DNA from: Bacteroidota bacterium
GTDB taxonomy: Bacteria > Bacteroidota > Bacteroidia > Flavobacteriales > Weeksellaceae
Length of the DNA stretch: 14,158 nt
Reading direction: 5' to 3'
Assembly (NCBI GenBank): GCA_023426625.1
Contig: JAFAAJ010000213.1
Span: forward strand, 1-14,158
Shown here: positions 11,541 through 14,158 of the stretch, in pieces
Layout of the letters: every line of letters begins with the position of its first letter
Numbering within the stretch: the first letter of the stretch is position 1
Translations under genes and position numbers: made by a program
The notes under the pieces: model-generated
The model's input: only the letters and a program-made list of their open reading frames with translations
The model's database searches: none
What the model was told of the DNA's origin: nothing

Positions 11541-13040
11541 TTAATTAAATAATTCAATCTCCTCTCCTTTTCCTACAGGATATTGTTCTGTAAAGCATCC
11601 GAAGCAGTGATTGGCAGATCCTAAAATATCTATCAGGTTATCTGTACTCAAGAATTCTAATGAATCCACTCCTAAATACTTTCTCAATTCTTCCGTAGAC
11701 ATATTGGCAGAAATTAGATCATCTTTTGAAGGGGTGTCAATTCCTAAATAGCAAGGAGCAACGATTGGCGGAGAAACACTTCTGAAGTGAATTTCTTTTA
11801 CACCTGCATCTTTAAGGATTTTAACAAGCCTTTTTGATGTTGTTCCACGAACGATGGAATCGTCAATGATCACGACTCTTTTGTCTTTGATCTCGGAAAT
11901 AATAGGATTCAGCTTTAAGTTAACTACTCTTTCTCTCATTTCCTGAGTCGGAACGATAAAACTTCTTCCGATATATCTGTTTTTGATAAGAACCGGACGG
12001 AAAGGTATTCCCGAAGCTTTTGAGAAGCCAATGGCTGCCGGAACTCCTGAATCCGGAACTCCGATTACCAAATCCGCTTCTACAGGAGCCTGATGCCAGA
12101 TTTTCTCACCTGATTTTTCTCTGATCTCATACACATTAATGTTTTCCAGTGTAGAGTCAGGTCTTGCAAAATAAATGTATTCAAAAGAGCAGATTCTTTG
12201 CTTTCCTTTTTCTTCATTTACCATGTAAGAATGAAGTTTTCCAGGCTCATTTTCATTGGTGTAAATGATCTCTCCCGGCAGAATATTACGAACATATTGA
12301 GCTCCTACGGCATCCAATGCCACAGATTCGGAAGCCACAACATAAGTTCTCTCATCAATAGCTCCTAAAACCAAAGGACGGATCCCGTTGAAATCTCTGA
12401 ATGCGAAGAATTTATTTCTTGTCATTCCCACAACAGAGTAAGCTCCTTCAATTTTTTCCATTGTTGCCTTGATGGCTCCACGAAGTCCAAGGTCAAGGTT
12501 TTTCTGGATCAGTCTTAGAATTACCTCAGAATCCGAAGTTGCTCTGAAAACCACGCCTTCAGCTTCTAATTCTGCTTTTAGTTCTTTTGCATTGGTAAGG
12601 TTACCGTTATGCGCTATAGAAAGTATAATCTGGTCATATTCGTTTTTAGCGAAGAATGGCTGGAAATTATATTTCTTTTTGTCTCCTGCAGTGGTATAAC
12701 GTGTATGCCCGATTGCAGAATTTCCCATAAAAGTTTCAGGATCTTTGATCTCTTTATAAACGTCTAATACCAATCCTTCATCTTTCAGATTTGAGATTTT
12801 CCCGTTCTTTAATACGGAAATACCGCAAGCCTCCTGACCTCTGTGCTGTAATGCAAAAAGTCCGAACTGTGAAAGAGAAAATGTATCCAGATCATTATCA
12901 GAATACATCCCGAAGATACCGCACTCTTCATTCGGGGCATCCAGTCTTTCCTCTTCCTGCGTTCTGAAAAGGTTTCTTCCGTAAGGTTGGTCTTTAAACT
13001 GTTTTAAATATTCACTTTTATGAATGTCTAAACTTTTCAT
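11541..13040 (-). CDS. purF: Amidophosphoribosyltransferase, [4Fe-4S] type
   Basis: The enzyme makes 5-phosphoribosylamine from PRPP and glutamine, the first committed step of purine synthesis, in the cytoplasm. The 499 residues show a propeptide of 39 residues, then Cys40 (EECGIFGMY), which should become the N-terminal nucleophile of the class II glutaminase domain after cleavage. The phosphoribosyltransferase domain has the PRPP loop VVIIDDSIVRGTTSKRL (389-405). Cys284, Cys430, Cys479 and Cys482 (ICSFEY, APCYLG, HCFGCF) are the ligands of the structural [4Fe-4S] cluster of B. subtilis-type PurF, which suggests oxygen-sensitive turnover. purC lies 165 bp upstream on the same strand, so the two may share a transcript. 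Confidence 0.96.
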   Translation of the reverse strand: MKSLDIHKSEYLKQFKDQPYGRNLFRTQEEERLDAPNEECGIFGMYSDNDLDTFSLSQFGLFALQHRGQEACGISVLKNGKISNLKDEGLVLDVYKEIKDPETFMGNSAIGHTRYTTAGDKKKYNFQPFFAKNEYDQIILSIAHNGNLTNAKELKAELEAEGVVFRATSDSEVILRLIQKNLDLGLRGAIKATMEKIEGAYSVVGMTRNKFFAFRDFNGIRPLVLGAIDERTYVVASESVALDAVGAQYVRNILPGEIIYTNENEPGKLHSYMVNEEKGKQRICSFEYIYFARPDSTLENINVYEIREKSGEKIWHQAPVEADLVIGVPDSGVPAAIGFSKASGIPFRPVLIKNRYIGRSFIVPTQEMRERVVNLKLNPIISEIKDKRVVIIDDSIVRGTTSKRLVKILKDAGVKEIHFRSVSPPIVAPCYLGIDTPSKDDLISANMSTEELRKYLGVDSLEFLSTDNLIDILGSANHCFGCFTEQYPVGKGEEIELFN

Positions 13041-13058
13041 TTCTATTTTTTCTAATTA

Positions 13059-13093
13059 TTAGAAGTTAGAGGTTAGATGTCAGAATTTAGTCT
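13059..13093. repeat. Tandem 7-bp repeat upstream of purF
   Basis: Five consecutive heptamers follow one phase: TTAGAAG, TTAGAGG, TTAGATG, TCAGAAT, TTAGTCT. They lie 19 bp before the purF start in the purC-purF gap and would be in the purF leader if transcription comes from upstream. The unit differs from that at 7380-7416 but the 7-bp period is the same. Confidence 0.55.
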
Positions 13094-13166
13094 AAGTTAA
13101 CTTCAGATTATCATTTAAACTTTGTTCAATGAGTAAATTATTTTGAACTTTAATATTCGATGCATT

Positions 13167-13194
13167 CAAACTAATTTCTGTATCTCACTTCCAA
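13167..13194 (-). promoter_or_regulatory. Weak promoter candidate for purF
   Basis: On the - strand TTG (13192-13194) is followed after 17 bp by TTAGTTTG (13167-13174), a 7-of-8 match to TAnnTTTG. It lies directly after the purC stop and would leave a leader of about 120 nt that includes the 7-bp repeats. This is suggestive only. Confidence 0.3.
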
Positions 13195-13205
13195 CATTCC
13201 TGAAT

Positions 13206-13925
13206 TTACTTTTGAAGTAAATTTTTCAATCTGTTATAAATTTCAACGTAAGCTTCGGTAACTTCTCCTAAGTCTCTTCTGAATCTGTCTTTATCCAGTT
13301 TCTTCATCGTATCTTTATCCCAAAGTCTGCATGTATCAGGAGAAATTTCGTCAGCAAGGATGATCTCACCATCTGAAGTTTTACCTAATTCAATTTTGAA
13401 ATCTACTAAGATGATGTTGATTTTATCAAACAGATCGATCAGGATTTCATTGATATCTGATGTCAGTTCATACATGTCATCAAGTTCCTCATACGTAGCA
13501 GCTCCTAGGAAAACAGCATGGTGATCGTTGATAAGCGGATCTCCCAACTCGTCTTTTTTGTAGCAGATATCGAATATCGTTACCGGAGACTTAATTCCTT
13601 CTTCTACTCCTAATCTTTGAGCCATACTTCCTGCGGAGTAGTTTCTTACCACCATTTCCAAAGGAATAATGGATACTTTTCTTACCAATTGCTCTCTTTC
13701 GTTCAATTGTTTGATGAAATGAGTTTTAATCCCTTTTTCATTCAAATATTCAAAAATAAGTGTGGTAATGGCGTTGTTCATCTCACCTTTCAGATCCACC
13801 TGACCTTTTTTCTGAGCGTTGAATGCTGTGGCATCGTCCTTGAAACGTACGATTACTTCTTCAGGATTATCGGTAGCAAATACTTGTTTTGCCTTACCTT
13901 CGTACAACATTTCTTTCTTTTCCAT
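13206..13925 (-). CDS. purC: Phosphoribosylaminoimidazole-succinocarboxamide synthase (SAICAR synthetase)
   Basis: The enzyme joins CAIR and aspartate with ATP to SAICAR in purine synthesis, in the cytoplasm. The 239 residues are the normal bacterial length. Conserved blocks are the ATP-binding LYEGKAKQVFAT (7-18), VRFKDDATAFNAQKKG (26-41), the substrate-binding VVRNYSAGSMAQRLG (92-106), and VDFKIELGKTSDGEIILADEISPDTCRLWD (174-203), which holds metal and nucleotide ligands. It lies 27 bp downstream of the DUF3307 gene and 165 bp upstream of purF, all on one strand, so they may form one transcript. Start and end are both clear. Confidence 0.96.
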   Translation of the reverse strand: MEKKEMLYEGKAKQVFATDNPEEVIVRFKDDATAFNAQKKGQVDLKGEMNNAITTLIFEYLNEKGIKTHFIKQLNEREQLVRKVSIIPLEMVVRNYSAGSMAQRLGVEEGIKSPVTIFDICYKKDELGDPLINDHHAVFLGAATYEELDDMYELTSDINEILIDLFDKINIILVDFKIELGKTSDGEIILADEISPDTCRLWDKDTMKKLDKDRFRRDLGEVTEAYVEIYNRLKNLLQK

Positions 13926-13952
13926 TTCTAAATTGTCTTTATTAGATTTATA

Positions 13953-14158
13953 TTATTTAATTAAAATTCCCGTTAAAACAGCCATTCCAAAGCTCAGAAG
14001 TGTACCTATAAGCACATATTCCGTGAGTTTTCTTTGTTTTGCCTGTGCAAGATCGCTGAATCTGAAAACAGATTTTGCAGCCACCATAAAACCTACGCCT
14101 TCCCAGTGATCCACCATAATGAAAGTGAATACTAATAAACGTTCTAAGATTCCTATAT
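13953..14158 (-). CDS. DUF3307 membrane protein, C-terminal part (5' end beyond window)
   Basis: The last 67 codons of a - strand gene are visible; the start lies past the window edge. The segment begins IGILERLLVFTFIMVDHWEG, continues GFMVAAKSVFRFSDLAQAKQRKLTEY and ends VLIGTLLSFGMAVLTGILIK. Two hydrophobic spans flank a polar loop, so it is an integral membrane protein. The LERLLVFTF, AAKSVFRF and KLTEY-IGTLLSF blocks match the C-terminus of DUF3307 proteins from Bacteroidetes. The function of the family is not known. The stop is 27 bp before purC, and cotranscription is likely. Confidence 0.75.
   Translation of the reverse strand, partial: IGILERLLVFTFIMVDHWEGVGFMVAAKSVFRFSDLAQAKQRKLTEYVLIGTLLSFGMAVLTGILIK

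Noticed and set aside
13617..14109. Open frames of about 100 codons on the + strand near the window end.
   Set aside because: They are antisense to purC and the DUF3307 gene, both of which have strong family matches on the - strand.

Overview
The window looks like chromosomal DNA of a flavobacterium, most likely Chryseobacterium or a close relative (Weeksellaceae). The basis is low GC, intergenic regions rich in A and T, few Shine-Dalgarno sequences, promoter boxes of the Bacteroidetes type (TAnnTTTG), bacillithiol-related genes, and protein sequences that read like Chryseobacterium orthologues (PurF, PurC, AroB, DUF3307, small outer-membrane beta-barrels). I saw no rRNA, tRNA, CRISPR array or intact transposase gene.

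Layout. (1) 1-1289, + strand: the C-terminal part of a MocR/PdxR-type regulator, then a PNPOx-fold general stress protein. (2) 1290-1555: a convergent intergenic region with a 106-bp element that has perfect 19-bp terminal inverted repeats (MITE-like or a large bidirectional terminator). (3) 1556-4689, - strand: two tandem paralogous Crp/Fnr regulators, a compact operon of three unrecognised genes (33, 100 and 128 aa), a 34-aa single-membrane-span microprotein and a 72-aa lipoprotein. (4) 4690-6658, - strand: an overlapping operon of a YfiT-like bacillithiol transferase, a DUF1569 protein, a YtxJ-like monothiol bacilliredoxin and a third Crp/Fnr regulator. (5) 6766-8680: convergent pncA (nicotinamidase) and an RluB/RsuA-type pseudouridine synthase, separated by a 32-bp inverted repeat built of 7-bp units around a terminator. 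(6) 8785-9834: aroB. (7) 10101-11473: two tandem outer-membrane beta-barrel paralogues, each with its own terminator. (8) 11541-14158, - strand: purF, purC and the C-terminal part of a DUF3307 membrane protein.

Most interesting region. Two promoters on the - strand, one before the unknown three-gene operon and one before the lipoprotein gene, share one architecture. Each has a perfect 7-2-7 palindrome that can be read as TATGA-N6-TCATA. Its centre lies exactly 33 bp upstream of the centre of a perfect TAnnTTTG box, and neither has a -33 box. This is the geometry of a promoter activated by a class II Crp/Fnr-family protein, and two paralogous Crp/Fnr genes lie between the sites. I infer a small local regulon: Crp/Fnr paralogues driving two or more envelope or unknown genes. 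The signal they sense cannot be read from the sequence.

The bacillithiol operon is a second functional unit. It joins a thiol S-transferase, a DUF1569 protein with a similar His arrangement, a bacilliredoxin and a regulator, with overlaps that suggest translational coupling.
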